Shown here: positions 1 to 7,315 of the stretch, piece by piece
How the letters are laid out: the number at the start of each line of letters is the position of its first letter
How positions within the stretch are numbered: the stretch's first letter is position 1
Assembly (NCBI GenBank): GCA_002419025.1
Contig: DIFG01000080.1
Span: 1-10,070, forward strand
Direction of reading: 5' to 3'
From: Deltaproteobacteria bacterium UBA5754
GTDB taxonomy: Bacteria; Desulfobacterota; Dissulfuribacteria; Dissulfuribacterales; UBA5754
DNA: 10,070 nucleotides
Made by a program: the position numbers and the translations under genes
Notes under the pieces: generated by a model
Told to the model about the DNA's origin: nothing
Database searches by the model: none
Seen by the model: only the letters and a program-made list of their open reading frames with translations

Positions 1-63
1 CCACACAAAATGACGAAGAGCCGAAAAAAAGCCTGAAAGGATGCAGAAGGCCTTTGGGGTCAT
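1..63 (-). CDS. Probable start of tamB (translocation and assembly module subunit), cut by the window edge
   Basis: Reading leftwards on the minus strand, an ATG at 63-61 overlaps the tamA stop codon as ATGA. The frame then stays open for all 21 codons to the edge of the window. The visible residues are mostly hydrophobic (they begin MTPKAFCILSGFFSALRH), as expected for the single N-terminal membrane anchor of TamB, a very large inner-membrane protein that works with TamA in exporting or assembling outer-membrane proteins. The call rests on position: tamA and tamB are very often adjacent and translationally coupled. No Shine-Dalgarno motif lies upstream, which fits reinitiation after tamA. 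Twenty-one codons are too few to identify a protein by sequence, and a run of seven T residues within them leaves open that this is simply non-coding DNA after tamA. Confidence 0.42.
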   Translation of the reverse strand, partial: MTPKAFCILSGFFSALRHFVW

Positions 64-1817
64 AGCGCGGGGCCGAGGCTGAAATGGATCCGGATCGGTG
101 TGCCGGGTTCATCCAAGGCAAACGCGAGATCGAGACGGACGGGGCCGACCGGGCTCATCCATCGAACGCCGAGGCCCGCACCCTGCTTCAGACCTTTGGA
201 AAAGGAATCCATGGCGTTTCCCGCGTCGTAAAACGCGGCCCCCCACCAGTTTCCGGCGATTCGGTGCATGTATTCCAGACTACCAACGAGGAGGTAGCGG
301 CCGCCTACAACGTCTCCCTTGTCGTCACGGGGGCCGAGTTCTTCATAGGAGTATCCCCGTACACTTTGATCCCCTCCCGCGTAGAAGCGAAGGGATGGAG
401 TAAGTTTGGAGAAATCGTCCACTCCGGTCATGCCCAGTTCCCCCCGAAGGTGGATTCGGCCGTCCTTCCAAGGGCTTCGAATCACCATGGCGGATCCGAG
501 CGCCTGGATAAAGGACGTGGAAGAGCCGATGGCCTCGGATGTCCCTGATAGGGTCAGCCCGAGGCGGTAGCCCTTGCCGGGATCGACAGGATCGTCAGAC
601 GAGATCCGCGACCAGGTGCCACCAGGGATGAGAAAGGTAGAGGTGCGGTCGTCCTCGCCGGTTTCGAATCCTTCGTGGATGAGATTACAGAAGAGCCGTT
701 CCTGCCACCTTCTCCGGATCATTTTCCGGGAGAGACCAAGTGTGAGGCCTTCGCTATCGCTCGTTTTGATATGTTCTTGGGTCCAGGCGGCATCGATGTC
801 AAGGGACTCCTGGGTCGGTTTTCCGAGCGGAACGGAATAACCTGCTGAAAGGGTGTTCCTGGTCTCCGAGAGGGCGAGGTGTGTGCGCAGGGAGTGGCCC
901 CACGCATTCACCCGCCTCCGTTCCCATCCGGCGGTTCCCCGAAGGCCGGTGTCCGTCCCGTATCCGGCCGATAATGTATAGGCGTTCGGTGGTTTAGGGA
1001 CGAGTTCGACCTCTACCGGTATATATTCCCCCAGCGCGTCTTCCCTATCCGGTTGGATTTTAATCAAGGAAAAATCGTTTGTGCTCGTCAGCGCATCCTC
1101 CAGGTCGAGGAGGGCGGTATTGGAGTAAGGATCTCCATAGGCAAAGGGCGCGAAACGGGAGAGATATTTTGGATCGTAGGCGTTCTGAAGGAAGGTCAGG
1201 CGTCCGAACCGGTACCTTGTCCCGGTATCGAGGAGAAGATTGACTGTAGCTGTACCGGCGTCGGGATCTACACGGATCTCGTGTATGGCAAAGGAGGCGT
1301 CGAGATATCCCAGACTCGTTGTCTCCTTCAAGAGGTCCTTTTTCCCCGTCTCGTAGATATGTTGTCTGAGAACATCTCCTTTACGGATTGGAAAATTCCG
1401 GACGAGTCTCTGGAGACGGACATCCTCGGAGCCCTCTCCGCTAAGTTCTACACGGACCTGGGAGACATGGACTGGGGGGCCGGCCTCGATGGTGAATGTG
1501 GCCCTGTATGTCCCGTTCCTTTCCGTAAGCGAGGAGGAGATGACGGGTTTGAAATATCCGAAGGGCTGGAGGGCGGTTTCGATCTCGCCGGGGGCCTTTT
1601 TGTAGAGGAGCCGAAGGGATTCCGCCGTAAGGTCAGGGGACCCGCGTTCTCTGGAAAGTGAGAGAAGGGCGCGGACGTTTTTCTCAAGATCCCCTTCGAT
1701 ACCCTTGATCACGATTTCCACCGGTAAAGTGGTGGGCGTCCCCGATGCCGAGACGGGGAAGAGGCATACGATGAACGCACTGAAGAAATTGAGGATCAGT
1801 ACGATTCGTCGTCTCAT
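60..1817 (-). CDS. tamA: TamA-like outer-membrane assembly protein (Omp85 superfamily)
   Basis: A 585-residue Omp85-family outer-membrane barrel, close to the usual TamA length (about 577 in E. coli). With TamB it helps insert or export outer-membrane proteins. I place the start at 1817 because the protein then opens with a classic signal peptide: MRRR, a hydrophobic run of about 18 residues, and cleavage near SASG. The same frame reaches back to 1910, but that extension would bury the signal peptide and run through the promoter region. Residues from about 30 to 270 look like three POTRA domains; the barrel begins near residue 277. VRGY at residues 486-489 is the conserved Omp85 motif of the loop that folds into the barrel, and the C-terminus (VGPVRLDLAF, then IHFSLGPAL) is typical of TamA. 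The Shine-Dalgarno site is weak. The gene is divergent from lon and overlaps the probable tamB. A BamA identity is less likely because there are too few POTRA domains. Confidence 0.88.
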   Translation of the reverse strand: MRRRIVLILNFFSAFIVCLFPVSASGTPTTLPVEIVIKGIEGDLEKNVRALLSLSRERGSPDLTAESLRLLYKKAPGEIETALQPFGYFKPVISSSLTERNGTYRATFTIEAGPPVHVSQVRVELSGEGSEDVRLQRLVRNFPIRKGDVLRQHIYETGKKDLLKETTSLGYLDASFAIHEIRVDPDAGTATVNLLLDTGTRYRFGRLTFLQNAYDPKYLSRFAPFAYGDPYSNTALLDLEDALTSTNDFSLIKIQPDREDALGEYIPVEVELVPKPPNAYTLSAGYGTDTGLRGTAGWERRRVNAWGHSLRTHLALSETRNTLSAGYSVPLGKPTQESLDIDAAWTQEHIKTSDSEGLTLGLSRKMIRRRWQERLFCNLIHEGFETGEDDRTSTFLIPGGTWSRISSDDPVDPGKGYRLGLTLSGTSEAIGSSTSFIQALGSAMVIRSPWKDGRIHLRGELGMTGVDDFSKLTPSLRFYAGGDQSVRGYSYEELGPRDDKGDVVGGRYLLVGSLEYMHRIAGNWWGAAFYDAGNAMDSFSKGLKQGAGLGVRWMSPVGPVRLDLAFALDEPGTPIRIHFSLGPAL

Positions 1818-1862
1818 TTCTGATATTGACAACAAAGTTTTCTTGCCTCGGGGCCATATCTG

Positions 1863-1892
1863 CTTAGTGTATATGATTATTAGCCCCATTGA
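1863..1892 (+). promoter_or_regulatory. Possible heat-shock (sigma-32-like) promoter of lon
   Basis: CCCCATTGA at 1884-1892 matches the sigma-32 -10 consensus CCCCATNTA at all but one specified position. CTTAGT at 1863-1868, 15 bases upstream, is a weak match to the -35 element CTTGAA. Transcription would begin near 1898, just before the AGGAG ribosome site, leaving a very short leader. lon is a classical heat-shock gene in proteobacteria, which makes the match more credible. On the opposite strand a weak sigma-70-like pair for tamA (TTGATA at 1898-1893 and CATATA at 1875-1870, 17-base spacer) occupies the same bases. Both calls are by eye, and the -35 for lon is poor. Confidence 0.35.
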
Positions 1893-1900
1893 TATCAAAG

Positions 1901-1905
1901 AGGAG
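1901..1905 (+). promoter_or_regulatory. Ribosome binding site of lon
   Basis: AGGAG lies 11 bases before the ATG at 1917. The spacing is slightly long but supports this ATG over the in-frame ATG at 1932, which would be 26 bases away. Confidence 0.6.
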
Positions 1906-1916
1906 ATCATTCAGCC

Positions 1917-4310
1917 ATGACCGCCCATTTCATGCAGCCAGAAGAATCCATCAAACTGACTGACATCCCGTCCGAGCTTCCCATCCTACCCCTTCGAAAT
2001 ACAGTGGCCTATCCCTTCACCATCCTGCCTCTTGCCATAGGTATCGCCCGATCTGTCCGGCTCATCGAGGATGCCCTCGAAAAGGACAGGCTCATCGGGC
2101 TCGTTGCCATGAAAGACCCCGAAGTCCAGGAGCCCCTTCCCGGACAGGTCTACGAGACCGGAACCGTGGCTCTCATCCAGCGGGTCGCCCGGACCCCGGA
2201 CAATACCCTTCAGGTGGTCGTCCAGGGGATCGAGCGATTTCGAGTAGAGTCATGGCTCGATCCATCTCCTTACCTCCGCGGGCGGATCGTTCTTGCCCCG
2301 GACACGGTGGAGGAAGACGTCGAGCTGGATGCCCTGAAGAGGAGCCTTGCCGATCTTTCCCGCGAGGTGATGTCCCTCCTTCCCAATGTCCCAAGGGAAT
2401 TCGGCGCCTTTCTCGACAAGGTGAAGGATCCCAGGTTTCTTGCCTACCTCGTTGCATCGAATGCCAGGCTCGATGTCCCCGAGGGGCAGATGATCCTTGA
2501 GACGGACTCCCTCAAGGAGAAACTCCGCATGCTCGTCTCTCATCTTGGCAGGGAGCGGGAGGTCCTCACCCTCGAACAGAAGATCGAGACCGAGGCCAGA
2601 GAAGAGATGGACAAGGCCCAGAGGGAGTATTTCCTGCGTCAGCAGCTCAAGGCCATTCGCAAGGAACTCGGAGAATACGAGGAAGGTCAGGACGTGGCCG
2701 ACGAGTACCGCCGCAAGATCGACGAGGCCGAACTTCCGGAGGAGGCCCGAAAGGAGGCGGAGAGAGAGCTTAAGCGCCTCGAGGGGCTTTCCCCCCAGGC
2801 CGCAGAGTATTCTGTCATCAAGACCTATCTCGACTGGCTCGTGGAGCTCCCGTGGAACGTCATCGATAGCGACCGGCTGGATATCGCCCATGCCCGAGCC
2901 GTCCTGGACGAGGATCACTATGATCTCGAAGAGGTGAAGGATCGGATCATAGAATACCTCGCTGTGAGAAAGCTCACAGCCGAACGGGGGATCGACCGGA
3001 AAACAGCAGCTGGAGGAGAGGGGGCCATGGGGGCGATCCTCTGTTTTGCTGGCCCTCCAGGGGTGGGAAAGACGAGCCTCGGGCAGAGCATCGCCCGCGC
3101 CCTCGGAAGGAGGTTTACTCGTATGAGCCTTGGCGGCATGCGGGACGAGGCCGAGATCCGTGGGCACCGCCGGACCTACATCGGGGCCATGCCGGGCCGC
3201 ATCATCCAGGCCATCAAGCGGGTCGGGACAAGAAACCCTGTCTTTATGCTGGACGAGGTGGACAAGGTGGGAAAGGACTGGCGGGGGGATCCCTCGAGCG
3301 CCCTCCTTGAGGTCTTGGACCCGGCCCAGAACCATGCATTTCGTGACCACTACCTCGATGTGGATTTCGACCTGAGCGACGTCATCTTCATCGCGACCGC
3401 AAACCAGCTCGAGACCATTCCTGAACCCCTGAAGGACCGAATGGAGATCATCCAGATCGACGGGTACACGGAACACGAGAAACTCCACATAGCCAGGACC
3501 TATCTTATACCCCGCCAAATCCGGGCGAACGGCCTCGAGCCCGGGGAGATTGAGTTTCAGGACGATGCCATTCGAAAGATCATCCAGGACTACACACGCG
3601 AGTCCGGGGTCAGGGACCTGGAGCGCCAGATCGGTTCGATCTGCCGAAAGACGGCGGTGCGGATCGCGGAAGGAGGCCGGTCGGGAACCCTGGTGGTGAC
3701 TCCGGAAAAGGTACGGGAATTTCTCAAAAGGGAGCGTTTCTTTTCAGAGGTTTCGGAAAAGATGGAGATCCCCGGCATCGCGACCGGGCTAGCGGTTACC
3801 GCGACCGGCGGTGACATCCTCTTCATCGAGGCCACCCGAATGAAGGGAAAGGGCGGGCTTACCCTCACCGGCCAACTCGGAGACGTCATGCGGGAAAGCG
3901 CCCAGATCGCCTACAGTTATGTGCGATCCAAGGCGGCGGATCTGGGGATCGATCCGGACATCTTCGAGGGGATGGACATCCATGTCCACGTACCTGCGGG
4001 CGCCATTCCCAAGGACGGCCCGTCGGCAGGGGTGGCCATGGTGTGCGCCATCGCAAGCCTCCTATCCGGTCGTCCGGTGCACTACACCGTGGGGATGACG
4101 GGGGAGATCACCCTGCGGGGCAGGGTCCTTCCTGTTGGAGGCGTCAAGATGAAGGTCCTTGCAGCGCACCGTGGAGGGCTTTCGACCGTTATCCTGCCGA
4201 GGAGAAATGAAAGGGACCTGGACGACCTGCCGGAAGATGTGCGGAGCGCAGTCCGTTTCATCCCTGTGGACACCATAGACGAGGTTTTGGACGCGGCCCT
4301 TGTGTCCTGA
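1917..4310 (+). CDS. lon: ATP-dependent protease Lon (LonA type)
   Basis: A full-length 797-residue LonA, the cytoplasmic hexameric protease that unfolds and degrades damaged and regulatory proteins. The N-terminal substrate-binding domain (about residues 17-205, opening LPILPLRNTVAYPF) is followed by a charged coiled coil (about 210-300). The AAA+ module has Walker A GPPGVGKT at 379-386 and Walker B FMLDEVDK with D446 and E447. The C-terminal peptidase carries the Ser-Lys dyad: S703 in PKDGPSAG and K746 in GGVKMK, spaced 43 residues apart as in E. coli Lon (S679 and K722). One oddity is a stretch of 23 residues (351-373) between YLAV and the ILCF strand before Walker A, about 13 longer than I recall for E. 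coli. The gene stands alone, divergent from tamA and convergent with the recJ operon, and may be under heat-shock control. Confidence 0.98.
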   Translation: MTAHFMQPEESIKLTDIPSELPILPLRNTVAYPFTILPLAIGIARSVRLIEDALEKDRLIGLVAMKDPEVQEPLPGQVYETGTVALIQRVARTPDNTLQVVVQGIERFRVESWLDPSPYLRGRIVLAPDTVEEDVELDALKRSLADLSREVMSLLPNVPREFGAFLDKVKDPRFLAYLVASNARLDVPEGQMILETDSLKEKLRMLVSHLGREREVLTLEQKIETEAREEMDKAQREYFLRQQLKAIRKELGEYEEGQDVADEYRRKIDEAELPEEARKEAERELKRLEGLSPQAAEYSVIKTYLDWLVELPWNVIDSDRLDIAHARAVLDEDHYDLEEVKDRIIEYLAVRKLTAERGIDRKTAAGGEGAMGAILCFAGPPGVGKTSLGQSIARALGRRFTRMSLGGMRDEAEIRGHRRTYIGAMPGRIIQAIKRVGTRNPVFMLDEVDKVGKDWRGDPSSALLEVLDPAQNHAFRDHYLDVDFDLSDVIFIATANQLETIPEPLKDRMEIIQIDGYTEHEKLHIARTYLIPRQIRANGLEPGEIEFQDDAIRKIIQDYTRESGVRDLERQIGSICRKTAVRIAEGGRSGTLVVTPEKVREFLKRERFFSEVSEKMEIPGIATGLAVTATGGDILFIEATRMKGKGGLTLTGQLGDVMRESAQIAYSYVRSKAADLGIDPDIFEGMDIHVHVPAGAIPKDGPSAGVAMVCAIASLLSGRPVHYTVGMTGEITLRGRVLPVGGVKMKVLAAHRGGLSTVILPRRNERDLDDLPEDVRSAVRFIPVDTIDEVLDAALVS

Positions 4311-4321
4311 ATCCGTGAGCC

Positions 4322-4341
4322 GGCGCCCATCCATGGGCGCC
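4322..4341. terminator. Perfect GC-rich hairpin in the convergent spacer, possible bidirectional terminator
   Basis: GGCGCCCAT at 4322-4330 and ATGGGCGCC at 4333-4341 are exact inverted repeats, so the transcript folds into a stem of about seven GC-rich pairs with a six-base loop. It starts 12 bases after the lon stop codon and 40 bases past the stop of the convergent operon, in the only gap between them. There is no T run directly after it on either strand, so it is not a canonical intrinsic terminator. It could still stop transcription or protect 3' ends. Confidence 0.5.
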
Positions 4342-4380
4342 CTGCTCCACATGATCCGGGATCGGGTTTTGGGGCATGGG

Positions 4381-4713
4381 TCATACCGGTATGGCGCTTT
4401 TCGAGACGACCCTATCCGCAAAGGCAAGGACGAAGTCCCGCTGTGCGGGAGTGGCGAACGCGATGCATGTGCATCGAATTCTGGCCCTGCTCCGGACGAG
4501 GAGTTCGAACGTGACCTCCCTCCGGCCCATTTCGATGCCCACGGCAAAGGGCCTGCAATCCCTGTGTGCGAATTGTTCCGGGGAAAGGAGGTCATCCGGG
4601 ATGTTGAGCCAGTAGAGGTTTTCCAGTCCCGAACGCTCGCAGGCCGAGTCGAGGAAGGCCCGTATCCGGGCGATCTCTTCCTCCCTGAGTTCGTCAATGA
4701 CGTACTGTCTCAT
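4381..4713 (-). CDS. Conserved uncharacterised protein, 110 residues, with a CxC motif
   Basis: I do not recognise a named family, although similar small proteins opening with MRQYVIDELR seem familiar to me from Desulfobacterota genomes. The product has no signal peptide or membrane segment and should be cytoplasmic. It has a charged N-terminal helix (about 8-25), an aromatic strand (LENLYWLNIP, 30-39), HRDCRPF (H50, C53), a strand region (about 57-76) and RCTCIAFAT with C81 and C83, then a C-terminal helix. The cysteines and H50 could bind a metal or react with thiols, but this is a guess. The start at 4713 follows the yjbQ stop by seven bases; a GGAG lies 12 bases upstream inside yjbQ, so translation is probably coupled. 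It is the last gene of the recJ operon. A longer frame back to 4809 exists but runs through the yjbQ coding sequence. Confidence 0.75.
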   Translation of the reverse strand: MRQYVIDELREEEIARIRAFLDSACERSGLENLYWLNIPDDLLSPEQFAHRDCRPFAVGIEMGRREVTFELLVRSRARIRCTCIAFATPAQRDFVLAFADRVVSKSAIPV

Positions 4714-4720
4714 GTTATTT

Positions 4721-5140
4721 TTACTCTCCGATGACCTTGACGAGGACCCGTTTTCTCCTGCCGCCGTCGAATTCCCCGTAAAAGATCTGTTCCCACGGGC
4801 CGAAATCAAGTCTCCCGCCCGTGACCGCCACTACCACCTCCCGTCCCATGATCTGCCTCTTTAGATGGGCGTCTCCGTTGTCTTCTCCGGTGAGATTGTG
4901 GCGGTAGCGAGAAACGGGTTCGTGCGGGGCAAGCATCTCGAGCCATTCTTCGTAGTCGGCGTGAAGCCCCGATTCGTCGTCGTTGATGAAGACCGAGGCC
5001 GTGATGTGCATGGCGTTCACGAGGCAGAGGCCTTCCATGACGCCGCTTTCTCTAAGGCATTCCTCCACCTGGCTCGTTATGTTCAGAAATGCCCTCCTTG
5101 TAGGGACGTGAAACCAGAGTTCCTTTCTGTGGCTTTTCAT
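4721..5140 (-). CDS. yjbQ: YjbQ-family protein (UPF0047, secondary thiamine-phosphate synthase family)
   Basis: A 139-residue protein covering the whole UPF0047/YjbQ family. Recognisable blocks are LVNAMHITASVFINDDE (about residues 41-56), LHADYEEWLEMLAP (59-72), YRHNLTGEDNGDAHLKR (79-95), then VAVTGGRLDFGPWEQIFYGEFDG and the ending RKRVLVKVIGE. The conserved histidines and acidic residues (H45, D54, D55, H81, D90, H92) form the site that binds metal or phosphate in known structures. E. coli YjbQ can replace thiamine-phosphate synthase in complementation tests, but its true role is unsettled. The start is the second of two adjacent ATGs: it lies six bases from a GAGGAG site, whereas the first (5143) is only three bases away. 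The gene follows recJ by 28 bp and precedes the small unknown gene by 7 bp. Confidence 0.9.
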   Translation of the reverse strand: MKSHRKELWFHVPTRRAFLNITSQVEECLRESGVMEGLCLVNAMHITASVFINDDESGLHADYEEWLEMLAPHEPVSRYRHNLTGEDNGDAHLKRQIMGREVVVAVTGGRLDFGPWEQIFYGEFDGGRRKRVLVKVIGE

Positions 5141-5146
5141 CATGAG

Positions 5147-5152
5147 CTCCTC
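5147..5152 (-). promoter_or_regulatory. Ribosome binding site of the yjbQ gene
   Basis: GAGGAG on the minus strand lies six bases before the ATG at 5140 and three bases before the ATG at 5143. The spacing favours 5140. Confidence 0.7.
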
Positions 5153-5168
5153 AGGGCTATGAGTAGTT

Positions 5169-6938
5169 TCAGATTTCCTTCTCCACCTTCCTGCCATCAT
5201 GTGAGATTTCGCCTTTTCTGGGTCTTGCGTCCTTGAGGCGGAGCGAGATCTGTCTTTTCCCGTTCCATACCGAAAGGCTCGGGGTGCAGGCGAGTTCCAT
5301 GCGGTCCCAGGAAAGATCCGCCTTGTCTCCGTGTCCCCACGCGAGGAGATCAAGGGCCGGGCCGTTTGAATGGGGGGAGCTGAGCCTGAGCTTCAGGTGT
5401 CCCTTGCCCACGAGCCGCCTTTCCCGGACATGAAAGTCCTGGAGGGCGAGGACCGGTGGCGGGTATCCCGCTCCGAAGGGTTCGAGGAGGGGATAGAGAC
5501 GGCAAAATTCCGTGGATGCGATTTCCTGGACGGAAACCGAAAGGTCAACCGGGAGAACAGGTGTGTATGCGGCCCGCCCGATCTGCGCCTGGATGACCTC
5601 CTCGAAGGCCCGTGTAAAGGCGGAGATACGATCCTCCGGTAGATGGAGCCCGGCCGCTGACTGGTGTCCACCGTATTTGTCAAGGAAGGAGGCGCATGAC
5701 CGAAGGGCCTCCATGAGGTCGATCCCTTCAGGGGAGCGGGCGGAGCCGTGGGCGATCCCCTCGTGAATGGTAAAGAGGATGACAGGCCTGAGATGACTTG
5801 ATGAGAGTCTGCTCGCCGAGATTCCAAGGACTCCCCGTCTCCATGCGGCGCTCGCACACACGTAGGCTGGCCTCTCTCCCTGTGCGTGGATCATCCGCTC
5901 CGCCTCTTCGAAGATCTTTCCATCCTCGCGCTGTCGGCTTTCGTTCAGGGACTGGAGTTCAGATGCCAGATCAGCGGCCGTGTCTGAGTCGTTCGCCTCG
6001 AGAAGGAGCTGGGCCGTCCGAGCGTGGTCCATGCGTCCGGCGGCGTTGATGCGGGGCGCTATTCGAAACGCAATGTCCTCGACGGAGAGCGGGGGAGTGA
6101 TGCGGCATGCGGCCATTAGGGATGCGATCCCAGGGCGAGCCGCAGCTCCAAGGACCTCGAGTCCTGCCCGTACGAGTATTCGGTTGTCCCCGAGCAGGGG
6201 GACCATGTCGGCCACGGTCCCGATGGCTACGAGATCGAGATATTCCTTGAGATTGGGAATGGGGCGGCTGTTCCAGAAGCCGAGGCCATGGAGTCTGCTC
6301 CTCATGGCCCTCACAAAGGTGAAGGCGACCCCAACGCCGGCCAGCTCCCTGAAGGGATACGAACAGTCGGGGCGCTTGGGATTCAGGACAGCCGCAGCCG
6401 GTGGAAGATAGGGCGGGGGTTCGTGGTGATCGGTCACGATGACGTCTATGCCGAGGGTACGGGCGTGGGCGATCTCGTCGTAGTTCGAGACGCCGCAGTC
6501 CACGGTGATGACGAGGGTGCGGCCCTCGGAGGAGAACCGGGAGAGGGCGTCCGGGTTCAATCCATAGCCTTCTCTTTCCCGGTGGGGGATATGCACGGAG
6601 ACGTCGAGCCCGAGCCCCTTCAGAAAACGGGAGAGCACGATGGACGCGCTTACCCCGTCCGCGTCGTAATCCCCGAAGACCGCAACGCGCTCCCTGGCGT
6701 CGAGGGCGGCGATCACCCGTTCAACGGCCCTTTCCATGTCCACCATGGTAAAGGGATCGTTCAGACTGGAAAGGGAGGGGGTGAGGTGGTAGATTACATC
6801 GTCCGGTGTGGTAATCCCCCTCTGGACAAGGATCGCGGCGATGGGAAAGGTGATGCCTGTACTGGATGCAATCTTGTTTGCAAGATCCCTGTCAAGAGGA
6901 CGTCTATGCCAGCCGTGACCGAGAAACAGGGAGTTCAT
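5169..6938 (-). CDS. recJ: Single-stranded-DNA-specific 5'-3' exonuclease RecJ
   Basis: A 589-residue RecJ of normal length. RecJ degrades single-stranded DNA 5' to 3' in recombinational repair, mismatch repair and base-excision repair. The DHH phosphoesterase core is complete: FGDYDADG (D90, D92, D94), VDCG (D147), TDHHE (D170, H171, H172) and GTVADMVPL (D244) supply the metal ligands. APRINAAGRM (294-303) follows. The DHHA1 domain has YGGHQSAAG (422-430), and an OB-like C-terminal domain (about 460-570) ends the protein. The start at 6938 is forced: there is no ATG, GTG or TTG between it and the conserved WHRRPLDRDLA, and upstream the frame reaches a stop at 6972 with no alternative ATG. 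No Shine-Dalgarno motif precedes it, and the promoter lies so close that the mRNA may be leaderless. It is the first gene of the recJ - yjbQ - unknown operon. Confidence 0.97.
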   Translation of the reverse strand: MNSLFLGHGWHRRPLDRDLANKIASSTGITFPIAAILVQRGITTPDDVIYHLTPSLSSLNDPFTMVDMERAVERVIAALDARERVAVFGDYDADGVSASIVLSRFLKGLGLDVSVHIPHREREGYGLNPDALSRFSSEGRTLVITVDCGVSNYDEIAHARTLGIDVIVTDHHEPPPYLPPAAAVLNPKRPDCSYPFRELAGVGVAFTFVRAMRSRLHGLGFWNSRPIPNLKEYLDLVAIGTVADMVPLLGDNRILVRAGLEVLGAAARPGIASLMAACRITPPLSVEDIAFRIAPRINAAGRMDHARTAQLLLEANDSDTAADLASELQSLNESRQREDGKIFEEAERMIHAQGERPAYVCASAAWRRGVLGISASRLSSSHLRPVILFTIHEGIAHGSARSPEGIDLMEALRSCASFLDKYGGHQSAAGLHLPEDRISAFTRAFEEVIQAQIGRAAYTPVLPVDLSVSVQEIASTEFCRLYPLLEPFGAGYPPPVLALQDFHVRERRLVGKGHLKLRLSSPHSNGPALDLLAWGHGDKADLSWDRMELACTPSLSVWNGKRQISLRLKDARPRKGEISHDGRKVEKEI

Positions 6939-6946
6939 GGGCGATG

Positions 6947-6975
6947 AAACTACCCAGGGGAGAAAGGCGTGTCAA
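6947..6975 (-). promoter_or_regulatory. Sigma-70-type promoter of recJ
   Basis: On the minus strand a perfect -35 TTGACA (6975-6970) is followed after exactly 17 bases by TAGTTT (6952-6947), a -10 sharing T, A and the final T with TATAAT. Transcription would start near 6940, only a few bases before the recJ ATG at 6938. The perfect -35 and ideal spacer make this credible. The weak -10 limits confidence. Confidence 0.5.
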
Positions 6976-7036
6976 ATGCGGCGGATCGTACGATTGCGTT
7001 CCTCTCGCACCGCATGTAGCCTCCTCCACTCTTTCT

Positions 7037-7315
7037 ATGGCGGCAAAAGGGTCCTGCCGAGACCGCCTGATGACCATTACAGCGAGGATAGACCCGAGCG
7101 CCGTGCACTTTCTGAAGTTTGTCCTCGAGGGGCATGATAATCTCTTTCTCCTTACGACTCTGGACCGGAAGACCGGCCTGGTCCTGATCCGCCACGCTGA
7201 AGGTGCGCTTCCGGATCTGAGACGGATCCTGGAATCCTTAAGGGAAAGGATCGGCCTTGTCTCTTTCCAGCCCCTGTTCGTACAGGAGAAAGGAGGTCCG
7301 GCAGCGGTCTCATGA
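7037..7315 (+). CDS. Small DUF4911-type protein upstream of miaB
   Basis: A 92-residue protein whose core (ARIDPSAVHFLKFVLEGHDN, then LFLLTTLDRKTGLVLI and a helix RRILESLRERIGL) matches my memory of DUF4911, a small alpha/beta domain of unknown function commonly found just before miaB in Desulfobacterota. It has no signal peptide or membrane segment. The stop codon overlaps the miaB ATG as ATGA, so the two are probably translated together, and the context hints at a link with tRNA modification or RNA binding; that link is inference. The start is uncertain: ATG at 7037 gives a short lead-in ending CRDRLMTI, as I would expect, while ATG at 7070 gives 81 residues. Neither has a Shine-Dalgarno site. 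The frame is open back to 6866, but that part is antisense to recJ or promoter DNA. Confidence 0.65.
   Translation: MAAKGSCRDRLMTITARIDPSAVHFLKFVLEGHDNLFLLTTLDRKTGLVLIRHAEGALPDLRRILESLRERIGLVSFQPLFVQEKGGPAAVS
7291..7296 (+). promoter_or_regulatory. Strong but distant ribosome binding site before miaB
   Basis: AGGAGG sits inside the 3' end of the DUF4911 gene, 15 bases before the miaB ATG at 7312. That is longer than the usual 5-9 bases. Together with the ATGA overlap it suggests that ribosomes finishing the upstream gene are held and re-positioned on miaB. Confidence 0.5.

Noticed and set aside
1..40. Run of seven T on the minus strand after a weak AGGC/GCCT stem, as a tamA terminator
   Set aside because: The stem is only four to five pairs, and the same bases read as an open, hydrophobic tamB start overlapping tamA.
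1053..1661. Open frame of 202 codons on the plus strand inside tamA
   Set aside because: It is antisense to the POTRA region of TamA and has no domain features.
1818..1910. N-terminal extension of TamA by 31 residues to an ATG at 1910
   Set aside because: It would place a clear signal peptide inside the protein and overlap the divergent promoter region.
2250..3518. Long open frame of 422 codons on the minus strand inside lon
   Set aside because: It lies wholly antisense to a clear Lon coding sequence, has no recognisable domain and is explained by GC-rich codon bias.
6976..7137. Small plus-strand frame (53 codons) with a GGGGAGAAAGG ribosome-site-like stretch before its ATG
   Set aside because: It overlaps the recJ promoter and then runs out of frame through the DUF4911 gene; the arginine-rich product looks like out-of-frame GC-rich translation.
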